41,838 nucleotides of DNA from Betaproteobacteria bacterium (GTDB taxonomy: Bacteria; Pseudomonadota; Gammaproteobacteria; Burkholderiales; Eutrophovitaceae): the NCBI GenBank assembly GCA_020354125.1, contig CP070643.1, forward strand, positions 3,162,555-3,204,392. The letters run 5' to 3'. A program made the translations under genes and the position numbers. Below the pieces are notes generated by a model, which was not told the origin of the DNA, searched no databases, and saw only the letters and a list, made by a program, of their open reading frames with translations. How positions within the stretch are numbered: position 1 is the first letter of the stretch; each line of letters starts with the position of its first letter. Of the stretch, positions 16,382-25,005 are shown in pieces.

Positions 16382-18747
16382 ATCGCGTGGCGCTCGCGAC
16401 GCTTGCCGCGTGGCTGGCATTGGTCAGTGCGAGCGTCGCGATTGTCGCCAGATCCGGCTTGAGCACAGATTTGCAGGCTTTTCTGCCTGGTGCGCCGACG
16501 CCGGCGCAACAAGTGCTGGTCGATCAGCTCAGGGACGGCCTTGTCTCGCGGCTGATTCTGGTTGCCATTGCTGGCGACGAGCCAGGCGTGCTGGCGGATC
16601 TGAGTAAAGACCTTGCGCGGCGCCTCGCTGAGGCCCCGGAGTTCGCCGCCGTCAACAATGGCAGCGACGACGAATGGCAGGCGCATCGAGATTTTCTGGT
16701 TGAGCACCGCTACCTTCTCAGCTCGGAAGTCGTTGATGGCCACTTCAGTGCGGATAATTTGCGCCGCGCCTTGCACAGACAATTACGCTTGCTGAGTTCG
16801 TCGATTGGCGCGCTTACCGCGCCGCTGGTGTCGAACGATCCGACCGGCGAGTTTCTGTCCATCATTGAGAAACTGGAAACAAAGAAGCGCCCGGACATGC
16901 GCCACGGCGTCTGGTTCGACGCCGCTGGCACCCGTGCCTTGCTGGTTGCCCAGACGGTTTCGCCGGGCTTCGATATCGATGCGCAACAAGCCGCTGTCGA
17001 GCGGATTGTGTCGGCGTTTCACGATGCCCAGGCCGCGGCCGGCGAAACGCTAGCTGAACTGATCGTTGTCGGCCCGGGCGTGTTCGCAACCCAGATACGC
17101 GATGCAATCAAGGCCGATGCCATCCGGGTCACCAGTGCAGCGGCGCTGACAATTGCGGCACTGCTGCTATTTGTGATGCGCTCGCTTCGAGCACTGGCAC
17201 TGATTCTGGTACCGGTGAGCAGTGGTGCGCTGGTCGGCATTGCGGCAGTTGCACTCGCGTTCGGTCAGGTTCACGGCATCACAATTGGTTTCGGCGCGAC
17301 GCTGATCGGTGAAAGCGTCGACTATGCGATACATCTGTTGGCGGGTTCTAGCCGCGGTCAGCGGCCGCAGGAAACCATCGCCCGAATCTGGCCAACGCTG
17401 CGTCTCGGTGTCATGACCTCTGTAGTCGGAACTGCCGCCTTGCTGTTCTCGGGTTTTCCGGGGCTGGTGCAGCTGGCAGTGTTCTCCATCTGCGGGCTCG
17501 CCGTGGCGCTGGTAGTGACGCGCTGGGTTGTGCCGCTGCTGATGCCGCGCGACTTCAGTGTTCGCGGCACGCAGCGCTGGGAACAACTGTTGCGCCGCAT
17601 CGTGCATGGTCTGCCCAAGGCACGTATCCCGTTGCTGATCGTCGTGTTGGTTTGCGCGGCATGGTTGCTGATCAAGGGCGGTGCGCTATGGAACGACGAT
17701 TTTGAGTCCCTGAGCCCTGTTTCAGATGCAGCAAAGGCACTCGATCGGAATATCCGGGCCGAACTGGGCGCGCCGGACGTGCGCCAACTGATCGTCGTGC
17801 GCGGCGTCGATCAGGAAGCGACTCTACAGATTGCCGAGGCCGTGGGCCGTGCTCTTGATGCACTGTCGGATCATGGCGTACTGGCCGGTTACGAGTCACC
17901 CGCGTTGTATCTGCCCAGCAAAGCTACGCAACGCGCGCGACAGGAAGCCATTCCGCAACAAGAGCAACTCAGGGCGAACCTGTCGAAGGCTGCCTCAGGC
18001 CTGCCGTTCAAAGCGGGCGTTTTCGAGGAATTCATTGTGCAGGTCCAGTCGGCGAAGAAAGCGCAGCCGCTAGAGCGGCGCGATCTTGAATCGACCCCAC
18101 TGGCGGCTCGCGTCGACACGTTGCTGGTTCGGCAGCGAGGAGCCTGGCACGCAATGCTTCCGTTGCTTGACGTGACACAACCGGACACGCTGGCGGCGGC
18201 ATTGACCGGGTTCGACCCCCAGCAAGTGATGCTACTCGATCTCAAGGCTGAAACCGACGCCCTTTATAGTGGCTACCGGGTGCAGATCCTGACGTTTGCG
18301 GTCATCGGCGCTGTTGCCATCGTTATGTTGTTGCTCGCCGCGTTGCGCTCGGTGCGAAGATGTATGGCGGTCGTCGCCCCGGTCATGGCAGCGGTTGTTG
18401 TTAGCGTTGCCGTCCTTGTCGCCATCGGCATCGAACTGAACATGTTTCATCTGGTAGCGATGCTGTTGGTAATCGGGGTGGGAACGAATTACACCTTGTT
18501 CTTCGATCGTGCGCTTCGGTATCAGCACCAGCGGGGGCGCATCTACGTGTCATTGGCGACTTGCAATCTGTCAACTGTGCTGGGTTTCGGGGTCATTGCG
18601 CTGGCGTCGACACCGGTCTTGTCAGCGATCGGCATGACCGTTGCCATTGGCGCCGCGCTGAGCCTGCTGTTTGGCGCAGCATGGATGCATCCGGCGGACG
18701 AAGCGTCAGTGGCTGGTTCGCAGCCGGTGCCAGACGAGCACCGGTAG
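16378..18747 (+). CDS. MMPL/RND-family exporter
   Basis: A 789-residue polytopic protein of the MMPL branch of the RND superfamily. One N-terminal membrane segment and a periplasmic domain (about 30-240) precede a membrane block (about 245-390) with GFGATLIGESVDYAIHLLAG. A second periplasmic domain (about 430-630) is followed by a second block with IGVGTNYTLFFDRAL; the Asp residues there suit proton coupling. Such exporters sit in aryl polyene loci beside the LolA-like carrier and probably move the finished lipid-linked pigment out of the inner membrane. The start GTG overlaps the upstream stop. The 3' end overlaps the convergent glycosyltransferase by 42 bases. Confidence 0.9.
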   Translation: MNRVALATLAAWLALVSASVAIVARSGLSTDLQAFLPGAPTPAQQVLVDQLRDGLVSRLILVAIAGDEPGVLADLSKDLARRLAEAPEFAAVNNGSDDEWQAHRDFLVEHRYLLSSEVVDGHFSADNLRRALHRQLRLLSSSIGALTAPLVSNDPTGEFLSIIEKLETKKRPDMRHGVWFDAAGTRALLVAQTVSPGFDIDAQQAAVERIVSAFHDAQAAAGETLAELIVVGPGVFATQIRDAIKADAIRVTSAAALTIAALLLFVMRSLRALALILVPVSSGALVGIAAVALAFGQVHGITIGFGATLIGESVDYAIHLLAGSSRGQRPQETIARIWPTLRLGVMTSVVGTAALLFSGFPGLVQLAVFSICGLAVALVVTRWVVPLLMPRDFSVRGTQRWEQLLRRIVHGLPKARIPLLIVVLVCAAWLLIKGGALWNDDFESLSPVSDAAKALDRNIRAELGAPDVRQLIVVRGVDQEATLQIAEAVGRALDALSDHGVLAGYESPALYLPSKATQRARQEAIPQQEQLRANLSKAASGLPFKAGVFEEFIVQVQSAKKAQPLERRDLESTPLAARVDTLLVRQRGAWHAMLPLLDVTQPDTLAAALTGFDPQQVMLLDLKAETDALYSGYRVQILTFAVIGAVAIVMLLLAALRSVRRCMAVVAPVMAAVVVSVAVLVAIGIELNMFHLVAMLLVIGVGTNYTLFFDRALRYQHQRGRIYVSLATCNLSTVLGFGVIALASTPVLSAIGMTVAIGAALSLLFGAAWMHPADEASVAGSQPVPDEHR

Positions 18748-19470
18748 CCGCACTACAGACTCGAGGACCAGCCGGGTGTGCATCCACACCAGCAGCACGT
18801 TGTCGCGCACGTAGCGGAAATGCGAAACGCCGCCCTCGGCGGGCAGTAGGTAGCGCACGGCGGCATCAATGTTGCGCACCGGCACACCTGCCCAAGCCAG
18901 ACGCACGACCGCTTCGGCGTCGAAATCGAAACGGCGCATCCATCGATGCGAGGTCATGATCTTCAGCAGTGGAGCGGCCGGGTAGACGCGGAATCCAAAC
19001 AGCGAATCACCGATTCCGTACCACAGTGTTTCGAGATTCACCCACCAGTTGGAAATTTTGCGGCCCCGCACGCGAATTTTCGGTGCTGTCTCGTCGAACA
19101 GCGGTTTTCCGAGGATCATGGCCTGCGGTGCTTGTTGTGATTCGTGCATGAAGCGCGGCAGGCTGGCGGCCGGATGCTGGCCGTCGGCATCCATGGTCAA
19201 TACGTGGGTGAAGCCGTGATTGACTGCCTGGCGCAGGCCATACAGGACGGCCGCGCCTTTTCCCCGGTTGCGTGGCAGGATGAAGACGCGCAATCCGGGA
19301 TCGGCTTGTTGCATCTTCAGGAGTTCTTCGCTATTGCCATCGTCGCTGCCGTCGACCACAACCCAGACCGGATTCCAGTGTTGACGCGCCTGGCTGACGG
19401 TGTCGAGCAATATCGGCCCGGTGTTATAGCTTGGAATCAGTACCAGGTGCGATCTCGAAGCTGCGGACAT
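18706..19470 (-). CDS. Family 2 glycosyltransferase
   Basis: A 254-residue GT-A glycosyltransferase. VLIPSYNTG near the start, VVVDGSDDGN, RNRGKGAAVLYGL and TMDADGQHP (the DxD-type metal site) define the family, closest in style to dolichol-phosphate-mannose-synthase-like GT2 enzymes. Hydrophobic residues near the C-terminus may contact the membrane. Glycosyltransferases of this kind accompany xanthomonadin-type loci and probably decorate the lipid carrying the polyene, but donor and acceptor are unknown. It is on the opposite strand, and its 3' end overlaps that of the exporter. Confidence 0.85.
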   Translation of the reverse strand: MSAASRSHLVLIPSYNTGPILLDTVSQARQHWNPVWVVVDGSDDGNSEELLKMQQADPGLRVFILPRNRGKGAAVLYGLRQAVNHGFTHVLTMDADGQHPAASLPRFMHESQQAPQAMILGKPLFDETAPKIRVRGRKISNWWVNLETLWYGIGDSLFGFRVYPAAPLLKIMTSHRWMRRFDFDAEAVVRLAWAGVPVRNIDAAVRYLLPAEGGVSHFRYVRDNVLLVWMHTRLVLESVVRLPVLVWHRLRTSH

Positions 19471-19607
19471 AGTTGCGAAACCGGGGACATGTGCGAAGCG
19501 GGCGACATGCGGTGAGGTAGTGGTATTCGTCTGAATCTGGAAACGGAGGCGAAGCGTAGCACGGGATGCTTAAGGGGGTGATGTCGCGGCTGTCGGGAAC
19601 CTCGTTC

Positions 19608-20513
19608 TCAGTCGTCAGCAGGGACCCGCCGTTTTGACTCGTTCAGGCGCCACACAATGGCAATGCCGGCAGTAAGCGTTTCTTCCTGGCGTACCAAGGG
19701 ACTCGCATCAAACACCGCCTCGAATACCGAATCCCAGCGAAGGAAACCACCGACCCACATTCGTCCGTAACGTCTGCTCACCGAGCCGGTGGCCTGGGTG
19801 CCGCCATAACCGCTCTCGGCAACGTAGGCCGGACGCTCTGCTGTAGCGAACTCGGGCGCGACGCCGTAGAAGTAGTTGTGGTAGCGCTTGTCGCCAAACA
19901 CAGGCCCGGCGGCGATGCCGAGATTCCACTTCTTGCTCGGCAGCGCCTTACTCCAGTTGAAATTGATGCGCGGTTCGAACACCCAACCCACGTTATTGAA
20001 GCTTCTCAGGTCGGTAGCAATCACGGTGCGCACCGGGAAACGCAAGTCTATTTTGAAGTCCGAGTCTTCGTTTTCGAACAACAGCAGGTCGAAGCTCGGC
20101 CCGAACTCGAAGGTGGGATCGAGGTCCGGCATGCCTTGGCGCGCGGCATTGCCGGAACTGTCGACCGGGACCGATCCGCTGACGCTTATTTGCAGACTGA
20201 TTCTGCGCCTCTCGAAAAAGATTCCGCGCGCCCGGTCCCGTTCGATTCGTAGCAGTTTCCCCCGGTAGATGGCGTAAGGGACAGGAAGAACGTAGGTAGT
20301 GCGTTCATCCGAACCACGATAGTCAGGAAAGTCGAGCACGGTAAAACCGAGTCCGGCTTCCCACAGCGGCTGGTCCTCGCCTCGGGCCGGTGCTGCCAGG
20401 GTTAGCAACAGGTATAGCGCCGCCGCCAGAGTCTGCCGGAACTGGGTCAAAGCTTTCTGTCTTTTGTCATTTCGCGCCCATCGATCGATCACAGCGCGAA
20501 TCGTGCCCAGCAT
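19608..20513 (-). CDS. MipA/OmpV family outer-membrane protein
   Basis: A 301-residue outer-membrane protein. The signal peptide runs to about residue 45 (LAAALYLLLTLAAPARGEDQ). The mature part begins WEAGLGFTVLDFPDYRGSDE, the conserved MipA/OmpV opening, with alternating strands through to a barrel closing at IAIVWRLNES. Family members form small barrels; MipA of E. coli binds a murein hydrolase complex. Start 20513 is chosen because the upstream extension is unlike the family and would cross the divergent gene. It may give the pigment lipid an outer-membrane partner, but that is inference from position. Confidence 0.8.
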   Translation of the reverse strand: MLGTIRAVIDRWARNDKRQKALTQFRQTLAAALYLLLTLAAPARGEDQPLWEAGLGFTVLDFPDYRGSDERTTYVLPVPYAIYRGKLLRIERDRARGIFFERRRISLQISVSGSVPVDSSGNAARQGMPDLDPTFEFGPSFDLLLFENEDSDFKIDLRFPVRTVIATDLRSFNNVGWVFEPRINFNWSKALPSKKWNLGIAAGPVFGDKRYHNYFYGVAPEFATAERPAYVAESGYGGTQATGSVSRRYGRMWVGGFLRWDSVFEAVFDASPLVRQEETLTAGIAIVWRLNESKRRVPADD

Positions 20514-20621
20514 TGGTCCGCTACTCCGTGCATTGGGAAAAATTATCGCAGGCGCGACATAATGTTGATACTGGAACTGATCTGGAAGATAGGGTGGTGG
20601 CGTGAACGAAGAGGTGTTGGC

Positions 20622-21365
20622 TTGAGACAGAAGACGGCAGCGAACTCCACAAAGCGGGCATTGGTAACGGGTGGCAGCGGCGTAATCGGCTCGTCGATCT
20701 GCAAGTTGCTCGCTGCACGCGGCTTCCATGTACTGGTGCATGCCAATACGCGGCAGGAGCAGGCGCAGCAACTGGCGCAAACGATTATTGAGGAAGGCGG
20801 CGGCGCCGAGCCGATTTGTTTCGACGTGGCCGATCGAACCGCCTGCGCCGCTGCGCTGGAACCGGTTGTGCAGTCGCAACCGGTTCAACTTATTGTTCAC
20901 AACGCCGGTATCCACGACGATGTCCCGCTTGCCGGAATGAGCGGCGAGCAGTGGGATAAAGTGCTCGACGTGTCGCTCAATGGTTTCTACAACGTGGTTA
21001 GGCCGCTATTGCTGCATATGATTGGCACGCGCTGGGGCCGCATTATCGGCATGTCATCGGTAACAGCGATTCTTGGCAATCGCGGGCAGGTTAACTACGC
21101 CGCGGCCAAAGCGGGCCTGCACGGCGCGATTCGCGCACTCGCAGTTGAGGTCGCTTCGCGCGGCATCACGGCCAATGTCGTCGCGCCGGGAATTATTCAC
21201 AGCGATATGGCGTCCAAGTTCTCTGAGGAGCAAATATCGCAGTTGGTGCCGATGGGACGCGCTGGGCGTGCCGAAGAAGTGGCTGCCGTGGTCGCTTTTC
21301 TGGCCTCTGAAGAAGCGGGCTACGTGTCCGGTCAGATCATTGGCGTGAATGGCGCGATGAGTTGA
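20622..21365 (+). CDS. FabG-like 3-oxoacyl-ACP reductase (ApeQ-like)
   Basis: A 247-residue short-chain dehydrogenase. ALVTGGSGVIGSSI is the NADPH motif (TGxxxGxG), NAG follows near residue 85, and the Ser-Tyr-Lys active site appears as MSSV and YAAAKAG. VAPGIIHSDM and VNGAMS are the usual FabG end motifs. It probably supplies the ketoreduction step of the pigment synthase. Start TTG 20622 is preferred because GAGGTG lies five bases upstream; ATG 20562 would add 20 residues with no ribosome site. It is divergent from the OmpV-like gene. Confidence 0.9.
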   Translation: MRQKTAANSTKRALVTGGSGVIGSSICKLLAARGFHVLVHANTRQEQAQQLAQTIIEEGGGAEPICFDVADRTACAAALEPVVQSQPVQLIVHNAGIHDDVPLAGMSGEQWDKVLDVSLNGFYNVVRPLLLHMIGTRWGRIIGMSSVTAILGNRGQVNYAAAKAGLHGAIRALAVEVASRGITANVVAPGIIHSDMASKFSEEQISQLVPMGRAGRAEEVAAVVAFLASEEAGYVSGQIIGVNGAMS

Positions 21366-21461
21366 GGTGCTGAGCGCGGCGCCAAGGCACGCAGCTTGCA
21401 CCGTTGGGTGGTCCGAGGTGTCGGCAAAACCGGCTGGTCCAGCCAGGGAAATGGGGCTTGC

Positions 21462-21872
21462 ATGGATTTGATTGACCGTCTGGTCGAACAGAAAATTAGC
21501 GAAGCCATCGCGCGCGGTGAGCTGTCCGGTTTGCCGGGTGAGGGCGCGCCACTGGAACTGGATGACGACGTGCTGATTCCGGAACAGCTGCGCATGGCAT
21601 ACCGCATCCTGCGCAATGCCGGTTTTGTTCCCCCCGAGGTGGCAGCGTTGCGCGAAATCGGCGATTTGGAGCGGCGCATAGAAGAGTTGCCGCATGATGA
21701 GGAACGCGTGCGGGCACTGCGCAAGCTGCAGTATCTGCGTCTGCGATTGGAAGCAAGTGGGCGGTTGCGGCACGTCTTGCACGCCGCGTCAGCGTACTCT
21801 GAGAAACTGCTGGTTCGTTTGCAGGAGGGCAGTGACGCCGATGGCGGGTCGGTACTGAAAGGGCGATCGTGA
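21462..21872 (+). CDS. DUF1992 (DnaJ C28-type domain) protein
   Basis: A 136-residue soluble protein. The family pattern is clear at the N-terminus: DLIDRLVEQKISEAIARGELSG followed by LPGEGAPLEL and LRMAYRILRNAGFVPPEV. This domain is shared with the eukaryotic DnaJ subfamily C member 28; no bacterial function is established. The start at ATG 21462 matches the family N-terminus, with GGGG six bases before it. The stop overlaps the start of the protease-like gene (GTGA), indicating an operon. Confidence 0.85.
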   Translation: MDLIDRLVEQKISEAIARGELSGLPGEGAPLELDDDVLIPEQLRMAYRILRNAGFVPPEVAALREIGDLERRIEELPHDEERVRALRKLQYLRLRLEASGRLRHVLHAASAYSEKLLVRLQEGSDADGGSVLKGRS

Positions 21873-22348
21873 ACGGTCACGTCACAGCGGCTATCGTCTG
21901 GGTTGCCATTGTCATTGCCGGTTATTTCGTCATTGACCATTTCTCCGCCCCCGACCCGGTGGTGCGAACGACGCAGAGTGGCGGTTATCAGATTACGATT
22001 CCTGTCGCGCGGGATGGTCACTTTTACCTTGAAGGCGCGATCAACGGCCAACAGGTTACGTTCCTGGTTGATACCGGTGCCAGCTACGTTTCGGTGGGAT
22101 CCGATGTGGCGCGTCGCGCCAATTTGCCAGAAGGCGTAACCGGCGTTTTCAGCACCGCCAACGGCAGTGTCGAGGGACGCATCGTCAGACGACAAAGCGT
22201 GCGAGCCGACGTCTTCGAGATCAGCGGGATCAGCGTAGCGGTGATGCCCGGCAGCAGTCCGTATGGTCTGCTTGGTCAGAATTTCCTGCGTCATTTCAGC
22301 GTAAGCCAATCTGACGGAAAACTGGTCCTGCGCATGCGACAGTCTTGA
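21869..22348 (+). CDS. Retropepsin-like aspartic protease, membrane-anchored
   Basis: A 159-residue protein of the TIGR02281-type clan AA family. One N-terminal membrane segment (about residues 6-24) precedes FLVDTGASYVSVG, the catalytic DTG(A) motif. LLGQNFLRHFSV near the C-terminus is the conserved 'GM.FL' equivalent. Retropepsins act as dimers, with one Asp from each chain; here the domain would face the periplasm. The substrate is unknown. The start GTG overlaps the preceding stop. Confidence 0.85.
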   Translation: MNGHVTAAIVWVAIVIAGYFVIDHFSAPDPVVRTTQSGGYQITIPVARDGHFYLEGAINGQQVTFLVDTGASYVSVGSDVARRANLPEGVTGVFSTANGSVEGRIVRRQSVRADVFEISGISVAVMPGSSPYGLLGQNFLRHFSVSQSDGKLVLRMRQS

Positions 22349-22399
22349 CTGGCTGCATTCGCCGCACGCATATTTCGTGACAATATTTGGTAAATTTGA

Positions 22400-22475
22400 T
22401 GGCGCCCCGAGAAGGAATCGAACCTACGACCTACCCCTTAGGAGGGGGTTGCTCTATCCACTGAGCTACCGGGGC
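22400..22475 (-). tRNA. tRNA-Arg (CCT)
   Basis: The 76-nt cloverleaf on the minus strand has acceptor GCCCCGG/TCGGGGC, anticodon stem ACCCC/GGGGT with loop CTCCTAA (anticodon CCT, plus-strand 22440-22442), TTCGATT in the T loop and an encoded CCA at 22400-22402. It stands alone between the retropepsin-like gene and rhlE. Confidence 0.97.
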
Positions 22476-22517
22476 GCGGCAAGCAGCATTCTATCGCACC
22501 GTCGATGCCATATTGAT

Positions 22518-22575
22518 GGATACCGCAGGTATCCGTATCGCGTTTATCTGTATCGCCGTTATTTGTATTGCGGTG
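22518..22575 (+). repeat. Palindrome and three 15-bp repeats upstream of rhlE
   Basis: GGATACC and GGTATCC form a 7-bp inverted repeat with a GCA centre (22518-22534). Three imperfect 15-bp units follow from 22531 (ATCCGTATCGCGTTT, ATCTGTATCGCCGTT, ATTTGTATTGCGGTG). The stretch is non-coding, between tRNA-Arg and rhlE. Confidence 0.7.
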
Positions 22576-22768
22576 ATCGGAAAGCTCGCATATGCGCCTT
22601 GCATGAGGACCGCAGGCACGCGATCAGGCTGGGCTCGTAGCAGGGAAAACCTTGGATAATCCGCGGGTTCTTCTGTACCATACGCGCGTTGTCCAATATC
22701 GAAGAGAGGCGACATACACGAAGTTGTTGAAGCGCTGTCCGAGGCGATGGCGCAGGAGTTGAATATAG

Positions 22769-24124
22769 ATGCAGTTTTCTGATCTGGGCCTGACCCCCGA
22801 GTTGCTCAAGGCAATCGAGGAGCAGGGTTACTCAGAACCAACGCCGGTCCAGCGAAAAGCGATCCCCCCGATTCTTCTTGGCCGTGATGTCATGGCAGCG
22901 GCACAGACCGGTACCGGCAAAACCGCCAGCTTTACCTTGCCGATGCTGCAGAGGCTGAAAGGACACGCAAACACCAGTGTCTCGCCGGCCCGGCATCCGG
23001 TGCGAGCGTTGATTCTTGCGCCGACGCGCGAACTCGCGGCGCAGGTGGAAGAGAGCGCACGAACCTACGGCAAGCATATTCCGCTACGCGTAGCGTCCGT
23101 TTTCGGTGGCGTGCCAATCGATCCGCAGATTGCCGCGCTGCGCGCCGGCGTCGAGATACTGGTGGCGACGCCGGGCCGTCTTCTTGATCACATTCAAAGC
23201 AAGGCGGTGATGTTTCATGCCGTCGAGTTTCTGGTGCTCGATGAGGCTGATCGCATGCTTGATATGGGCTTTCTGCCTGACATCAAGCGCATCATTGCCA
23301 TGTTGCCGCCAAAGCGGCAGACGCTGTTGTTTTCGGCAACCTACTCGGACGAAATTCGCAAACTTGCCGGGCAATGGCTGCACGATCCCGCGCAAGTCGA
23401 GGTGGCGCCGCGCAATGCTGTTACCGAGACGGTTACGCACACCGTGTATAAGGTTGATTCGCGTGCCAAACGCGATGCACTGGTCAGATTGTTGCGTGAC
23501 CGTGACATGAAGCAGGTGCTGGTGTTTTGCAACACCAAGATTGGTGCAAACCGTCTTGCGTACCGCCTTCAGAAGGACGATCTGAACGCTGCTGCCATTC
23601 ACAGTGACCGCACGCAGGCGGAACGAATGCAGGCATTGGCAGAGTTCAAAGAGGGCAAGGTTCGCATTCTGGTCGCGACCGATATCGCCGCGCGCGGGTT
23701 GGATATCGAACAATTGCCGTTCGTGGTGAATTTCGACGTGCCCTCGAATCCGGAGGACTATGTACACCGGATCGGTCGAACCGGCCGCGCCGGTCTGACC
23801 GGCGAGGCGATCTCGTTGGTTGCTTCAGAGGATCGGGAATATCTTGCAGCGGTGGAAAAACTGATCAAGAAGAAGCTTCGGGTCTGCGACATGCCGGCCT
23901 TGGAGCGCGCAGCGCCAAAGAAGATGGAGCGCGCGGAACGTACGCGACCGGACGCTGCATCTCGCGATATCGATCCGCTTTTTCATCAGCCGTATGTATC
24001 TGCGGTACCGTCAAAGCCAAAACCGGCTTCAGACTCGAAAGCGCTGGGCACTGTTACAAAGCGAAAGAAGGAAAAACAGATTGCTGCACTGTTTCTCCCA
24101 CCGGCCTCCAAACCCGATGCGTGA
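22769..24124 (+). CDS. rhlE: DEAD-box RNA helicase RhlE
   Basis: A 451-residue ATP-dependent RNA helicase involved in RNA turnover and ribosome assembly. All motifs are visible in order: FSDLGL with the Q motif, AAQTGTGKTA (I), PTRELAAQ (Ia), TPGRLLD (Ib), DEADRMLD (II), SAT (III), ARGLDIE (V) and HRIGRTGRAG (VI). The C-terminal 75 residues are basic and low-complexity, as in RhlE, and end KRKKEKQIAALFLPP. The start MQFSDLGL matches the family. The upstream 293 bases hold the 15-bp array and no gene. Confidence 0.93.
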   Translation: MQFSDLGLTPELLKAIEEQGYSEPTPVQRKAIPPILLGRDVMAAAQTGTGKTASFTLPMLQRLKGHANTSVSPARHPVRALILAPTRELAAQVEESARTYGKHIPLRVASVFGGVPIDPQIAALRAGVEILVATPGRLLDHIQSKAVMFHAVEFLVLDEADRMLDMGFLPDIKRIIAMLPPKRQTLLFSATYSDEIRKLAGQWLHDPAQVEVAPRNAVTETVTHTVYKVDSRAKRDALVRLLRDRDMKQVLVFCNTKIGANRLAYRLQKDDLNAAAIHSDRTQAERMQALAEFKEGKVRILVATDIAARGLDIEQLPFVVNFDVPSNPEDYVHRIGRTGRAGLTGEAISLVASEDREYLAAVEKLIKKKLRVCDMPALERAAPKKMERAERTRPDAASRDIDPLFHQPYVSAVPSKPKPASDSKALGTVTKRKKEKQIAALFLPPASKPDA

Positions 24125-24157
24125 ATCGGCACGACACAGGCATAGCCGGAGCATTGC

Positions 24158-24997
24158 ATGAGCGGCGTACTTGCCGAACGGTTGACAACGATTATTGGCG
24201 GGCCGGAAGACGATATTCCGTTGACCGAAGCAGCTCTGCTGGTCGCCGCGCATCGTTATTCCGATCTCGACGTGCGTTATTACCTCGACGTCATTGAGGA
24301 CTTCGGCGCCAGAGCAGCGAGGCAGATTGGCGAAGATTCGGCGGCGGCGGACAAAGTGGTGGCGCTCAACCATTACCTTTTCGACGAACTGGGTTTCGCA
24401 CCCAACGCACAAGACTATTTCGATCCGCGCAACAGTTTCCTGAATGAAGTAGTTGAGCGGCGTACCGGTATTCCGATCACGTTATCTCTGGTTTACATGG
24501 CGGTCGGCAATCACCTGGGCCTGGCATTGAACGGGGTCTGTTATCCAGGCCATTTCCTGGTCAAGTGCGAATTGCGTGACGGAATCATCGTGCTCGACCC
24601 ATTCTCCAGGGGACAGTCACTCGACATTTGCGATCTGCAGCGGCTGCTGCGCGAGACGCAAGGCGGTGAAGTTTCGCGAGCAATCGTCGCAGCTTGCCTG
24701 GTCGCGGCGAGCAAGCGGGAGATCCTGCTCAGAATGCTACGAAACCTCAAGATGATCTACATGCGCAATCACGAGCTCGACAACGCCTTGACCATCATGA
24801 ACTGGATTGTCGCGGCGAATCCGGGTCAGGCTGCCGAAATACGTGACCGCGGAACGGTCTATCAGGAACTGGAATGCTTCCGTGCCGCGGTCTCCGATTT
24901 TGAGCGCTACCTCGAACTGGCGCCGGACTGCAATGACGGCGATCGTATTCGCGAGCGCGTGGTCCAGCTCCAGCGCAGTGTCTCGCTGCTGAACTGA
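24158..24997 (+). CDS. SirB1/UPF0162 family transglutaminase-like TPR protein
   Basis: A 279-residue soluble protein. Residues 30-180 carry the transglutaminase-like fold of the SirB1 family: NHYLFDELGFAPNAQDYFDPRNSFLNEVVERRTGIPITLSLVY in outline, then GVCYPGHFLVK and DPFSRG. Residues 190-275 form TPR helices (LKMIYMRNHELDNAL, YQELECFRAAVSDFERYLEL). The biochemical role of the family is not established. It begins 33 bases after rhlE and may be cotranscribed with it. Confidence 0.85.
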   Translation: MSGVLAERLTTIIGGPEDDIPLTEAALLVAAHRYSDLDVRYYLDVIEDFGARAARQIGEDSAAADKVVALNHYLFDELGFAPNAQDYFDPRNSFLNEVVERRTGIPITLSLVYMAVGNHLGLALNGVCYPGHFLVKCELRDGIIVLDPFSRGQSLDICDLQRLLRETQGGEVSRAIVAACLVAASKREILLRMLRNLKMIYMRNHELDNALTIMNWIVAANPGQAAEIRDRGTVYQELECFRAAVSDFERYLELAPDCNDGDRIRERVVQLQRSVSLLN

Positions 24998-25005
24998 ATC
25001 ACCGC

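Noticed and set aside
22433..22450. GC-rich hairpin resembling a terminator
   Set aside because: It is the anticodon arm of the minus-strand tRNA-Arg.
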